A stretch of 47,542 nt of DNA from positions 1 to 47,542 of the forward strand of contig JAPKFB010000036.1 of NCBI GenBank assembly GCA_028821775.1, in the 5' to 3' direction. The DNA comes from Roseibacillus sp. Its GTDB lineage: Bacteria; Verrucomicrobiota; Verrucomicrobiia; Verrucomicrobiales; Akkermansiaceae. The notes under the pieces are model-generated. The model was given only the letters and a program-made list of their open reading frames with translations. It was not told where the DNA came from and did not search any database. The translations under genes and the position numbers were made by a program. Of the stretch, positions 12,055 through 20,073 are shown in pieces; positions within the stretch are counted from its first letter, which is position 1, and each line of letters opens with the position of its first letter.

Positions 12055-13389
12055 TTACGCTTTCTTCTCGAGAATCTCGTCCAGAACCCGGCCGTCGCCA
12101 ACGATCTCGATGGGGCGGTCTCCCGGAGCCATCAGTTCCTTGTCGCCGGTGATTCCGAGTTGGTTGTAAACCGTTTGGGCAAGATCTCCTACGCCAACGC
12201 GATCAATTTCGGGTTCACCACCGAGGGCGTCCGAGGCTCCGTGAATAAGCCCGCGCTTCACGCCACCACCGGCAAGCATGACGGAGAATACGCGGGGCCA
12301 GTGGTCCCGTCCGGCGGTATTGTTGATCTTTGGAGTGCGTCCAAACTCCGAAGTGAGCATGACGAGGGTGGAGTCCAAAAGTCCTCGTTCATCCAGATCG
12401 CTGATGAGGGCGGCGAGGGCCTGATCGACGGGGGGCAGGTTGCTTTCGACGGCGCCCTTGATGTTGCCGTGGTGATCCCACCCACCGGCGGTCATGGAGA
12501 CGAAGCGCACCCCGCTTTCGACCAGGCGGCGGGCGAGGAGCATGCGTTGTCCCGGAGCGTTCATTCCGTAGCGCTCCTTCATCTTCTGGTCTTCCGCATT
12601 CAGGTTGAATGCTTCGCGTGCTTTCTGCGATGAGATCATCGCGTAGGCGTGCTGATAGAATGCGTCCATGGATTCAAGGGCGTCAGATTGTTCGAGGGAC
12701 TTGAAGTGATGGTCGACCGTATCGAGGAGAGAGCGTCTCCGGTTGAAACGCTTCTCATCGACGCCATCGGGCAGGCTGAGGTCGCGGACTTTGAAGTCCT
12801 TGCTACTGGGATCGTTTCCAAGCGCGAACGGTCCGTAGGCGGAAGAGAGGTAGCCGGAGTTGGCAAAGGAGTTGGGAACACTCGGGATGCAGACGTAGGG
12901 CGGCAGGTTGTTGCGTGGTCCGAGTTCGTGAGAAACGACCGAGCCAATGGAAGGATACTCAAGGGCAGGGGAGGGGCGGTAGCCCGTGAACATGTTGTGC
13001 GTGCCTCGTTCGTGCGCCGCCTCACCGTGAGCCATGGAGCGAATGACGGTGATCTTATCCGCAATCTTAGCCATGTGGGACATGTGCTGGCTGAACTTCT
13101 CGCCTTTGATGGCGGTATTCACGGTGCCGAGGGGCCCGCGGTATTCGGTTGGAGCGAGATACTTGGGGTCGAAAGTCTCCTGATGCGCGGCTCCCCCTGG
13201 GAGGAAGATGTTAATAACCGATTTCGCGACGCCCTCACGGGTCTCATAAAATTTCTGGGCGCCCTGAGCTTCCATGCGGAGGAATTGCGGGAGGGTCAGC
13301 CCGAGGCCGCCAAGCATTCCTACATAGAGGAACTCACGCCTGGAGTAGTCCCGGGCCAGTGGGTTGCCGGGACACGGTATATTTTTCAT
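12055..13389 (-). CDS. DUF1501 protein (sulfatase-like fold), first gene of the PVC operon
   Basis: The N-terminus carries a twin-arginine-like export signal (SRREFLYVGMLGGLGL). DUF1501 motifs follow: INIFLPGGAAHQETFDPK, GEKFSQHMSHMAKIADKITVIRSM, ERGTHNMFTGYRPSP, GVRFVSMTAGGWDHHGNIK, LDSTLVMLTSEFGRTPKIN and AGRDHWPRVFSVMLAGGGV. DUF1501 is a member of the alkaline phosphatase/sulfatase superfamily; the retained D..H, H..H and EFGR..GRDHW residues resemble its metal ligands. The substrate is unknown. The 444-residue length is normal. ATG 13389 sits 6-7 nt behind an AGGAAG Shine-Dalgarno-like run, and a sigma70-like promoter lies just upstream. Tat export suggests that it folds with cofactor or metal before secretion. 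Confidence 0.93.
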   Translation of the reverse strand: MKNIPCPGNPLARDYSRREFLYVGMLGGLGLTLPQFLRMEAQGAQKFYETREGVAKSVINIFLPGGAAHQETFDPKYLAPTEYRGPLGTVNTAIKGEKFSQHMSHMAKIADKITVIRSMAHGEAAHERGTHNMFTGYRPSPALEYPSIGSVVSHELGPRNNLPPYVCIPSVPNSFANSGYLSSAYGPFALGNDPSSKDFKVRDLSLPDGVDEKRFNRRRSLLDTVDHHFKSLEQSDALESMDAFYQHAYAMISSQKAREAFNLNAEDQKMKERYGMNAPGQRMLLARRLVESGVRFVSMTAGGWDHHGNIKGAVESNLPPVDQALAALISDLDERGLLDSTLVMLTSEFGRTPKINNTAGRDHWPRVFSVMLAGGGVKRGLIHGASDALGGEPEIDRVGVGDLAQTVYNQLGITGDKELMAPGDRPIEIVGDGRVLDEILEKKA

Positions 13390-13406
13390 GGTCTTCCTAC
13401 GCGGAG

Positions 13407-13435
13407 ATGTTAGGATTCTTTAGACATTTATTCAA
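13407..13435 (-). promoter_or_regulatory. Sigma70-like promoter of the DUF1501-PPC-DUF1553-WD40 operon
   Basis: On the minus strand TTGAAT (complement of 13430-13435) and TAACAT (complement of 13407-13412) are separated by exactly 17 nt. The -10 lies about 17 nt before the ATG at 13389, leaving a short leader with the AGGAAG ribosome site. The stretch is noticeably AT-rich against GC-rich surroundings. It lies in the intergenic space shared with the divergent pseudokinase gene. Confidence 0.65.
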
Positions 13436-13536
13436 TAATGTTGGTTGTCTCCGGGGGGCCTACGATCTCCCCAAGCAACGCCTTTCATGACAGATCCCCC
13501 CCCCACTGGGCCTTCTTCGCACCGCAGAAGCAGTCT

Positions 13537-16131
13537 ATGAGCCTTCCTGAAATTCCTGGATACCGGATTGACACCTTGATCGGGAAAGGGGCCTGCGGGA
13601 CGGTTTATACCGCCCGACATGACTCTGGGAGCCTTGTAGCGGTTAAAATTCTTGACCCTCGGTCCACAAACGCGGAACTGCTGGCAAACCGCGTCAATCG
13701 GCTTTACCGCTCGAGTCCGCCGAAAGCCACGGTGCCCATGATCGCGCATTCTTTGGAAAAGGAGCCCTATCTTCTCATTGGCGGGCTCATGGCGGACCGG
13801 GTGATCCAGGGCATCGGCGAGCGGTTCGTCCCACGGACCCTGCAATTGCGCTTGGAGGACTACCTCGGAAAGCGAGGGTCTTGGATGCTCCTTCGCCGTC
13901 TTGCGCAGGTTCTGGCGGAATTTCATCGACGTCGAGTGGCGCATGGAAACCTGAAGCCCGGGAATATCTTTCTGGATTCCGACAACGAGATTCTCCTGTC
14001 CGATTACGCGCAGGGCCTGATGCCGGGAATTGAGGAGTTGCCCTACACTGATGCCCTGCTCTACGCGCCCCCTGAGCAGCTCATGAACCCTGATGGATAC
14101 CTCGAGGGGGCGGGTTATAGTTGGGATGTCTATGCGTTTGGCGCGATCGCGTTCCGCCTCCTGAATGGAGTCTTCCCGCGTTGCCATGACACCTTCGAAC
14201 AGGTTGCACCCGCGTTGGGTGAGCAACGTCGCAGAGGAGTGGAAGCCGATTGCGAGCGCATCGCGATGAAGATCGAGAAGGCCACGATCTCTGAGTGGAA
14301 AGGCTCGGCCCCCACTCGGGAGGAGGAGGAAGGGCGCGAGGTGATCGAACGATGTCTCAATCTTGATGCCTGGGAGCGCTTTTCTGATATGCGCGAAGTC
14401 TTGCGTGCCTTGGAGTCGATCGCGAGCGCGCGCCAGCAACGACTGGCGGCAGATGCGGATCGGGATCGTGTTGATACCATCGAGCGCAAGCGCAAAACCT
14501 GGCGCACAACGGCGGGAGCCGGCCTCGCTGCCTGTGCCGCCCTCGGCGCGGTGGTTGCTTATCAAACCTTCACTGCCCAGGAGGAGGAACCCGGGATTGT
14601 GGAGGTTCCCAATGCAGAGCCCCAGGAAAAGGAGCTCGAGAATGGTCCTGCCGAGTTGGAAAAGGCCAAACAGAAAGCTCTGGACGCCCTGGTGGAGCGA
14701 GAGCATTTCGAAGCGGCCTCCGATAGCTTGCGGGCTCGCTATCTCGAAGCCGTTGAAGATCTTTCCGAAGCTCACAAATTGAGCGACCAGCTTTTGTCGT
14801 GGTCGATTGAGCGAGGGGCTGAGAATTTGCCTACGCTGGAGGGGCGCCACGGGCGGCTGGCACTCCTGGAAAAGAAGCTCGTGCATCAGCTGAAAATTGC
14901 GGAGGACCTGCCTCCCATGCAGCGCAATGCGTGGCGCTTCAGGCTGGCGCTGGCTGAAGTTGCCCTCGCGGCCGACAAGCCCAAACTCGCGCGGGAACGG
15001 ATGCAGGCGGTCCTGAACGAGGCCACTGCGACGGATGAGGAAACCATGAGACGCTTGGCCCGGACGCGGGTGTTGGTGTGTGTGCTCAGTTCCAAAGATC
15101 CAGATTCGGAAGTGACTCCCAGTGAGATTGCCGAAACGGAAAATGCCCTTTCGTCCCTGCCGGAAAACAAGCGCCAGACCCGGCGCTTGAAATCGGCCCT
15201 CAAGATGGCCGAGGGACGGATGCAGGTCCGAAACGGTGACAATGAAGCGGCCTTGGAAAACTATCGCAGCGCCTTCGCCGAGATGACCAAGCTTTGCGAA
15301 GAGCAACCCTCGCTCTCGGCCCTGCGTATCTGGCGGGCGAAAGGATTCACCCAGGCCGCCCAGGCTGCGGTGGGAGCCGGAGAGATCGATGCTGCCATTT
15401 TGCTGCGTGAACAAGCTGCGGTCGAGTTGATGGAATTACTCAAGGTGCAACCCAATCGTGCCGCTGTGCAGGTGGAGCTTTCCGAAGCGTATGGTGCGAT
15501 TGCGGAAGCAGCCTTGGAAGAAGGCGAGATTGAACGCGCCGAAGATCTTGCTGCGCGCTCCCTGCAGTTGTTAGAGACTGCGGTCGGCAATCCCGAGGAG
15601 CGGGAGCAGGCCCTAAATCAGCTCGCGGCCCTCAAGAGTGTGTTGGCTGCCTGCCGGGCGGGCACCGGCTACGGCAAGGATGCCCTTCGCCTCGTGCGCG
15701 AAGGGCAATCTCATGTTGAAGCGGCCCTCAAGCGCGATGCCCGTGACCCGATGGCGCGCTTTCGGATGGCCATCCTGGAGTGGCAGGAGTGTGGAATGCT
15801 GGGTTCGGGCGGGCGTCATGCCGAAGGAATGGCGCTCGGACTGAAGGCCCGCCAGCTCCTCATAGATTTGATTGCCCAAGGGGTGACCTATCCCTCCCAG
15901 CGTGAGATCAAGCGCTCCTTGGCCTATCTCACAAGCGACCTTGGACATGCCGCGCAACTTGCAGCCAAGAATGACGATGCCGTCAATTATTTTCGCGAGT
16001 CGGTTGCGACCTGGAAAGGGCTTGCCAATGGCGAAGGAAACAATGACGAGTTTCAGGAAGGCTATCGCTGGGCTCAGATGCGCTTGCGAGAGCTGGGTGT
16101 GATGACCTCGTTGCCGCGGACCCGCAGGTAG
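13537..16131 (+). CDS. Membrane-anchored Ser/Thr protein kinase homologue, probable pseudokinase, with extracytoplasmic helical-repeat domain
   Basis: The start at ATG 13537 (MSLPEIPGYRIDTLIGKG) follows CAGAAGCAG; the 33 extra residues of the longer frame do not look coding. Residues 10-300 are a Hanks-type kinase fold: glycine loop GKGACGTVY (16-24), VAVK lysine (K37), APPE (177-180) and DVYAFG. However, the catalytic loop is HGNLKPGN (136-143) instead of HRDxKxxN, so the catalytic Asp is Asn. DFG is replaced by DYA (156-158). ATP binding may persist, but phosphotransfer is doubtful. A single transmembrane helix (TAGAGLAACAALGAVVAY, ~325-345) precedes ~500 residues of helical, TPR-like repeats that should lie outside the membrane. 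It is divergently transcribed from the secreted cytochrome operon across ~147 bp, which suggests shared regulation. Confidence 0.9.
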   Translation: MSLPEIPGYRIDTLIGKGACGTVYTARHDSGSLVAVKILDPRSTNAELLANRVNRLYRSSPPKATVPMIAHSLEKEPYLLIGGLMADRVIQGIGERFVPRTLQLRLEDYLGKRGSWMLLRRLAQVLAEFHRRRVAHGNLKPGNIFLDSDNEILLSDYAQGLMPGIEELPYTDALLYAPPEQLMNPDGYLEGAGYSWDVYAFGAIAFRLLNGVFPRCHDTFEQVAPALGEQRRRGVEADCERIAMKIEKATISEWKGSAPTREEEEGREVIERCLNLDAWERFSDMREVLRALESIASARQQRLAADADRDRVDTIERKRKTWRTTAGAGLAACAALGAVVAYQTFTAQEEEPGIVEVPNAEPQEKELENGPAELEKAKQKALDALVEREHFEAASDSLRARYLEAVEDLSEAHKLSDQLLSWSIERGAENLPTLEGRHGRLALLEKKLVHQLKIAEDLPPMQRNAWRFRLALAEVALAADKPKLARERMQAVLNEATATDEETMRRLARTRVLVCVLSSKDPDSEVTPSEIAETENALSSLPENKRQTRRLKSALKMAEGRMQVRNGDNEAALENYRSAFAEMTKLCEEQPSLSALRIWRAKGFTQAAQAAVGAGEIDAAILLREQAAVELMELLKVQPNRAAVQVELSEAYGAIAEAALEEGEIERAEDLAARSLQLLETAVGNPEEREQALNQLAALKSVLAACRAGTGYGKDALRLVREGQSHVEAALKRDARDPMARFRMAILEWQECGMLGSGGRHAEGMALGLKARQLLIDLIAQGVTYPSQREIKRSLAYLTSDLGHAAQLAAKNDDAVNYFRESVATWKGLANGEGNNDEFQEGYRWAQMRLRELGVMTSLPRTRR

Positions 16132-16135
16132 CAGA

Positions 16136-16340
16136 GCAGGCCCACCATTGAAGGCGAAAACGACCGGGCGTTCCTGTGCTCCCTTCACATGGGTGCGTTC
16201 GTAACTGTCATGGAACATCGCGGCCCGTGGGTCCCCAATTTCTTTCTTGAGGATCAACTTGGCGGCGGTCGCTTGGCAGGTGATCTCCTCGCCTTGAGCG
16301 GCCTTCGGCGGCGTCTCTGGATAAGGAGAATCGGGATGTG
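16136..16340 (-). pseudogene. Relic of a peptidase S10 (serine carboxypeptidase) gene
   Basis: On the minus strand one frame reads EEITCQATAAKLILKKE, then GDPRAAMFHDSYERTHVK and RPVVFAFNGGPA. This is recognisably the N-terminal strand block of bacterial S10 carboxypeptidases, which normally read Y.A.A..L.LK...G.p.A..F.VaYt..G......RPV.F.FNGGPGSSS. The text stops at the GGP, exactly where the pseudokinase gene of the other strand ends, and nothing further of the protease is present. The start codon and signal peptide are also missing. About 65 codons survive of an expected ~500, so it is a small fragment left by a deletion. Confidence 0.75.
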
Positions 16341-16346
16341 CGCCAT

Positions 16347-17642
16347 TCAGCGAGAATTGCGATCCCGGCGTTGCTGTTCGCTTTGTCGGAGGTGGTTGGG
16401 CAGCTCGCGCACACCCTCTGGCAGGTCGGGCGTCGATTGAATCCAGTGCTCCGCGGAGGTGGGGTCGGTGCGCAACCAGCGCGAGAGGACACTGTTGTAC
16501 ATCTCATTGCGGTGCGCGGGACTTTGGATTTGGCCGATCCAGTCTGCGGCCAGTTCTGGTTGCGAACTCTGGCTCCTCCAGGCGAACTGGCGGATGGCAG
16601 GATCGAGGTTGGTCGTTCCGGCGAGTGACCCCAGCCACCCGGAAGCGGCCACCGGATCCTGCGAGGCATAATGACCGATGATTCCTTCCACGGCTTCGGC
16701 GCGAAGGTCGTCATCCAATCCTGCCGACCAGTTTTTGGCCTGCTCGAGATCAACGCGGGCAAGAGAGCCTGCGACATCATCGGCCACCCGCACCGCTGCG
16801 TCGTTGTCGCCGAGGGTGATGAGCAGTTCAGCAGCTCGCATCGGCTCACTGTCAGCGAGATCGCTCATGATATAGGTGATCGCACCGCTCTTGAGCTGCG
16901 CGTCAGCGAGGCCAGCGGTCCAAGTGAGGGCGGCGTCAGCTCCGTTCTCCATCACGAAGGGCAAGATGCTCTGCAGGGCATCCCCGCGTTCGCGGCTGTA
17001 GGGAAGCTCTTGAAGGAGGCCGGTGGCCCGGCTGAGATTGGCGGGAGCAATGCCACGTATGATCCCGACCAAGAGGGGATTGGCGCCCTTGCCTTCGTGT
17101 TTGGCAAAGGCAATCGCAGCATCGGGATCATCGGTGGACCAACTGGTCATGATAGCTTGGCGGGCAAAGGAGGTGCCGGTATGCTTCATGGCGTAGCCGA
17201 GTGCGCCTTTGGGGTCTGCCTTGGCCCAAGCATGGAGCAGCATGCCGTATTCGCTCATGCGCTGCTCGGTGATGCCGAGCGCACGGAAGTCGGCGACCAC
17301 GTCGAGAAATTCATCGACCTCCAGAGTTTCGATCAGTGCGAGGAAGCCCTTGGCGCGTTCCACCGGATCGATAAGCTGGGCCAACTCGGTAACGGCCTGG
17401 CGGGGCGGGGAGGACCCGACAATTCGCGCGGTCCGACTGGCGGTCAGAAATTTGGAGCGCGAGTCGCGGGAATCCTTGGTTCCGCGGGGCGCCCGTGAGG
17501 AAGAGGATGGGCGTGAACTGGAGCGCTGCTCGAGCAGAGCTTTTTTCTGTGATTCGGAAGTGCGGGCACCTTGTCCAATCAGGAATGCGGCCCCTAGGCT
17601 GAGGAGCCAAACAGTGCCGAGAATGAGAACGATAGGCTTCAT
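16347..17642 (-). CDS. Exported helical-repeat protein with DP-x2-A-x2-W repeats
   Basis: Start chosen at ATG 17642 (MKPIVLILGTVWLLSLGAAFLIG), a clear N-terminal hydrophobic segment acting as signal or anchor; the 36-residue upstream extension lacks such a feature. A Ser/Arg-rich linker (SSSRPSSSSRAPRG) follows. From ~residue 70 the protein is built of irregular ~30-40 residue helical pairs marked by Ala and Trp: ADPKGALGYA, DDPDAAIAFA, DAALTWTAGL, QAKNWSAGL, DPVAASGWLGSL, PELAADWIGQI, DPTSAEHWIQS. This predicts an alpha-solenoid. Similar uncharacterised repeat proteins are common in Verrucomicrobia. No enzymatic motif is visible, and a protein-interaction role in the envelope is inferred. 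The gene is 431 residues and abuts the S10 relic. Confidence 0.8.
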   Translation of the reverse strand: MKPIVLILGTVWLLSLGAAFLIGQGARTSESQKKALLEQRSSSRPSSSSRAPRGTKDSRDSRSKFLTASRTARIVGSSPPRQAVTELAQLIDPVERAKGFLALIETLEVDEFLDVVADFRALGITEQRMSEYGMLLHAWAKADPKGALGYAMKHTGTSFARQAIMTSWSTDDPDAAIAFAKHEGKGANPLLVGIIRGIAPANLSRATGLLQELPYSRERGDALQSILPFVMENGADAALTWTAGLADAQLKSGAITYIMSDLADSEPMRAAELLITLGDNDAAVRVADDVAGSLARVDLEQAKNWSAGLDDDLRAEAVEGIIGHYASQDPVAASGWLGSLAGTTNLDPAIRQFAWRSQSSQPELAADWIGQIQSPAHRNEMYNSVLSRWLRTDPTSAEHWIQSTPDLPEGVRELPNHLRQSEQQRRDRNSR

Positions 17643-17779
17643 CAAGGTGTGGAAATTACACCAGATGAAGCGACCTGCCTTGCAAAATCCGTGTGAATTG
17701 TTCTCCCCGGCCCCCCAATGTGCCCGAAGAGAACTGATCTCGCATTGCACGATTGAAAAAATGGGGGTATGGACACGCC

Positions 17780-18187
17780 ATGACGATTTTGGCGGCCGAT
17801 TCGCAAGTAATGACCAAGACCAAGGAACTCTGCGAGGCGATCGCCGGAGACTCCGAATACAAGGAGCTTCTTGCGAAAGTTGAACAATTCCTGGCGGATG
17901 AGGGGGCCAAATTGCAGTTCCAGAGCGTGCAGGAGCGCGGGGAGGAACTGAGTCAAAAACGGCAGGTGGGCCTCGAATTGAGCGACGGAGAAGTGAAGGA
18001 CTTTGAGTCCGCCCGCGACGCTCTCATGAGCAATGCGGTGGCCCGGGAGTTTCTCGATGCCCAGCAGAGTTTGCAATCCGTGCAGACCGCTATCGGCAAG
18101 TATGTCGGTTTGACCCTGGAGCTTGGGAGAGTCCCTGCGGAGGAAGATCTCCAGGATCAGGGCGGCTGCTGCAGCGAGGGTGGATGA
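17780..18187 (+). CDS. YlbF/YmcA-family protein with C-terminal cysteine pair
   Basis: Residues form the helical YlbF/YmcA (Com_YlbF) fold: TKTKELCEAIAGDSEYKELL, a second long helix, then LSDGEVKDFESARDALMSN, REFLDAQQSLQSVQTAIGKYV. The C-terminus is GGCCSEGG, a probable metal- or cluster-binding tail seen in many bacterial members. In Bacillus the family forms the Y-complex acting with RNase Y and in development; a role here is not known. I take ATG 17780 (MTILAADSQV, 135 residues) as start, with ATG 17810 as an alternative. It is divergent from the repeat protein and not in an obvious operon. Confidence 0.8.
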   Translation: MTILAADSQVMTKTKELCEAIAGDSEYKELLAKVEQFLADEGAKLQFQSVQERGEELSQKRQVGLELSDGEVKDFESARDALMSNAVAREFLDAQQSLQSVQTAIGKYVGLTLELGRVPAEEDLQDQGGCCSEGG

Positions 18188-18202
18188 GGATGCGACTAAC
18201 TG

Positions 18203-18224
18203 ACCGTCCGTGTGACGGTTATTT
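18203..18224 (+). terminator. Weak stem-loop after the YlbF-like gene
   Basis: ACCGTC and GACGGT form a 6-bp stem around a 5-nt loop, followed by TATTTG. It starts 16 bp after the YlbF-like stop. The stem is short and the T-tract poor, so termination is only possible, not clear. Confidence 0.35.
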
Positions 18225-18364
18225 GAGCGGCCAGACCGCAGTGACAATTTTCCCTTCCGGGAGTTGGAGGACCACCCTAGGGCGGGAGGTGACGTTCGTC
18301 CTTTGGAATCGCCCTCCTGGGACCTGGGCTAGGCTGTGAGCGATCGAGACAGGTTCGCTGGTTG

Positions 18365-18806
18365 GGCGACTGCCTGCATGAGGATCGTGCGCGCCGAGGC
18401 GTGCGCGATTTCACCTCGGGCAAGGTGGAGGTGCGCAAGTTCATGGCGGGGACCGAGCTCCTGGTCACCGATGACCTTCCGAGTGAGGTGGTGGGGGCCA
18501 CCTACGGCAAGCGCATGTCGCAAAAGCGCGCCACCCACGGACTGCGCCGGGAAGCTGTCCATGGCACTCTCTTCCTGACCGCGCGATTCATGAACAAGAC
18601 CTGGTGCGCTCCGGTCCTACTCACGCCGAGAGGGGCGTTCCCTCGGGATCGATCTCATTGGACACTCCGGGGAGCTGTGCGAAGCAATCGAAGAAAAACG
18701 AATTCGAGTGCTCGCGCGCGTTGGCTTTGTGCTACTCCGGTTGGGACTTGGAGAGTGGCGCACGCGCAAAGCGGATGTCCTGCGCGAGGTGCTCAAGCGT
18801 CTCTAG
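18365..18806 (+). pseudogene. Frameshifted coding remnant, family not recognised
   Basis: The first half (about 18365-18600) reads well in one frame with codon use like neighbouring genes: RGVRDFTSGKVEVRKFMAG, then TELLVTDDLPSEVVGATYGK and RREAVHGTLFLTARF. After about 18600 sense moves to other frames: a short piece VRSGPTHAERGVP, then LGIDLIGHSGELCEAIEE and LARVGFVLLRLGLGEW, ending KADVLREVLKRL at a TAG (18804-18806). No single ORF with a start codon covers both parts. The simplest reading is a degenerate gene with at least two frameshifts; an assembly error is the alternative. I cannot name the family. It has no partner gene; nagB faces it from the other strand. Confidence 0.5.
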
Positions 18807-18870
18807 AGTGTGTTCGAGAATCATTCACAGTGCCAGCTGAGCCTGGGGTTGGAACACACCCTGGCAGATC

Positions 18871-19632
18871 CTAACCCTGGCTGAGCATGGAGGCGGCTTC
18901 TGCGTCGAGGTAGAAGGTCGCGTCCTGATGGTTGTGAAGATAGGTGGCGGGAAGATCAGCCGTGACCTCCGAAGTCAGGGCCTCACTGACAATCTGAGCT
19001 TTTGAAGTGCCGAAGGCCATGAGGACCACGCGGCGGGCATCGAGAATGGTGCGGACGCCCATTGTGATGGCACGGGTGGGAACAAACTCAGCCCCTCCAA
19101 AGGCACGGGCCGCATCCCGGATCGTGATCTCGTTCAAGGAGGTCACATGGGTAGTTACATCGGGGGGAGAGCCGGGTTCGTTGAAACCGATATGACCATT
19201 ATGACCGATCCCGAGCACCTGGAGATCGATGCCGCCGGCCTCGCAAATGGCAGTTTCATAGCCCGCACAGTAGGGAGCGAGATCCTCATCGGCAATCGTG
19301 CCGTCCGGGATGTGGATATTCTCGGGAGGGATGTCGATGTGATCGAAGAGTCTGAAGTGCATGAACTGCCAGTAGCTCTCGGCATGGCTGCGTTCGAGTC
19401 CGAGGTACTCGTCGAGGTTGAAAGTGATGACGTTGGCGAAAGAGAGTCCCATGCGGTGCAGTTGGGCGAGCTCGGAGTAGAGCCGGATGGGGGTGCTGCC
19501 GGTGGCCAAGCCGAGGACGACCGAGCGGTTCTCGCTTGCGCGAATCCGGACGAGGTTCCCAATTTCGTTGGCGAGGGCTGCAGAGGCGTCCTCGGCGGAT
19601 GGGAACACTTGGGGAGTGAGAGTGGCAGGCAT
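18871..19632 (-). CDS. nagB: Glucosamine-6-phosphate deaminase NagB
   Basis: NagB converts glucosamine-6-phosphate to fructose-6-phosphate plus ammonia, the last step of amino-sugar catabolism. Visible signatures are VVLGLATGSTPIRLYSEL (phosphate-binding loop), VITFNLDEYLGL with the catalytic Asp at ~74, GIGHNGHIGFNEPGS containing the catalytic His and Glu, and AITMGVRTILDARRVVLMAFG. The length (253) is normal for the compact bacterial form. The extended allosteric C-terminus of the E. coli enzyme is not evident. The gene stands alone between two degenerate regions on the opposite strand. With pgi further on, it links amino sugars to glycolysis. Confidence 0.96.
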   Translation of the reverse strand: MPATLTPQVFPSAEDASAALANEIGNLVRIRASENRSVVLGLATGSTPIRLYSELAQLHRMGLSFANVITFNLDEYLGLERSHAESYWQFMHFRLFDHIDIPPENIHIPDGTIADEDLAPYCAGYETAICEAGGIDLQVLGIGHNGHIGFNEPGSPPDVTTHVTSLNEITIRDAARAFGGAEFVPTRAITMGVRTILDARRVVLMAFGTSKAQIVSEALTSEVTADLPATYLHNHQDATFYLDAEAASMLSQG

Positions 19633-19790
19633 GGAGAGGGCTGCGGAAGAGAGTGGAGTTCACAACTTTTGCTGATCAGAATCAACTCGAACCGCGTTAA
19701 ATAAACAGGACTTCCCTTCTCCGGTCTGTCCCCTCGGCCTGCTTTCTTCTCATTTAGCTAGCGCCCTTGTGAGCCGAGGAGCTTCCACCG

Positions 19791-20035
19791 TTGCCCTCCA
19801 ATGACGTCTTGGTCCGTCTTTACGAATCAAAGGTTTTTGAGCCTCAGATCACGATTGGGGTGGTGGTCCATGGCGAGGCGAATCTCTCCAAGAAGTTCAA
19901 AATCCAACCCGTCATCCACATGGCCGATCAATGGAGGCGGCCGCCGCGTCAGACAGATCGAGACCCGAGTCTTCCTCTGGAACGATGAATACGGCTGGTT
20001 CAATGCCATTGTGGGACACGGTCGCCCTGAAAAAA
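19791..20035 (+). pseudogene. Short, apparently frameshifted coding remnant, unrecognised
   Basis: From TTG 19791 the frame reads NDVLVRLYESKVFEPQITIG, then VVVHGEANLSKKFKIQP. It loses sense near 19925, and the next frame takes over as RRVRQIETRVFLWNDEYGWF and NAIVGHGRPEKN before fading into CDS-free sequence. Both pieces look protein-like, but no continuous gene joins them. It may be a degenerate gene or chance; nothing identifies a family. The rest of 19633-20073 shows no other feature. Confidence 0.3.
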
Positions 20036-20073
20036 ATACTCGCGCCGCCACGCACCCGGTTTTCAAACACACC

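Noticed and set aside
13438..13536. Upstream extension of the pseudokinase gene to 13438
   Set aside because: The extra 33 residues are Pro/Ser-rich with no conserved feature and overlap the promoter region of the divergent operon. ATG 13537 immediately precedes the kinase fold.
13432..15414. 660-codon minus-strand ORF
   Set aside because: Antisense to the pseudokinase gene, which carries the clear kinase motifs. No motif of its own.
15613..16257. 214-codon minus-strand ORF taken as a whole gene
   Set aside because: Only its first ~40 codons make sense (the S10 relic). The rest is antisense to the pseudokinase gene.
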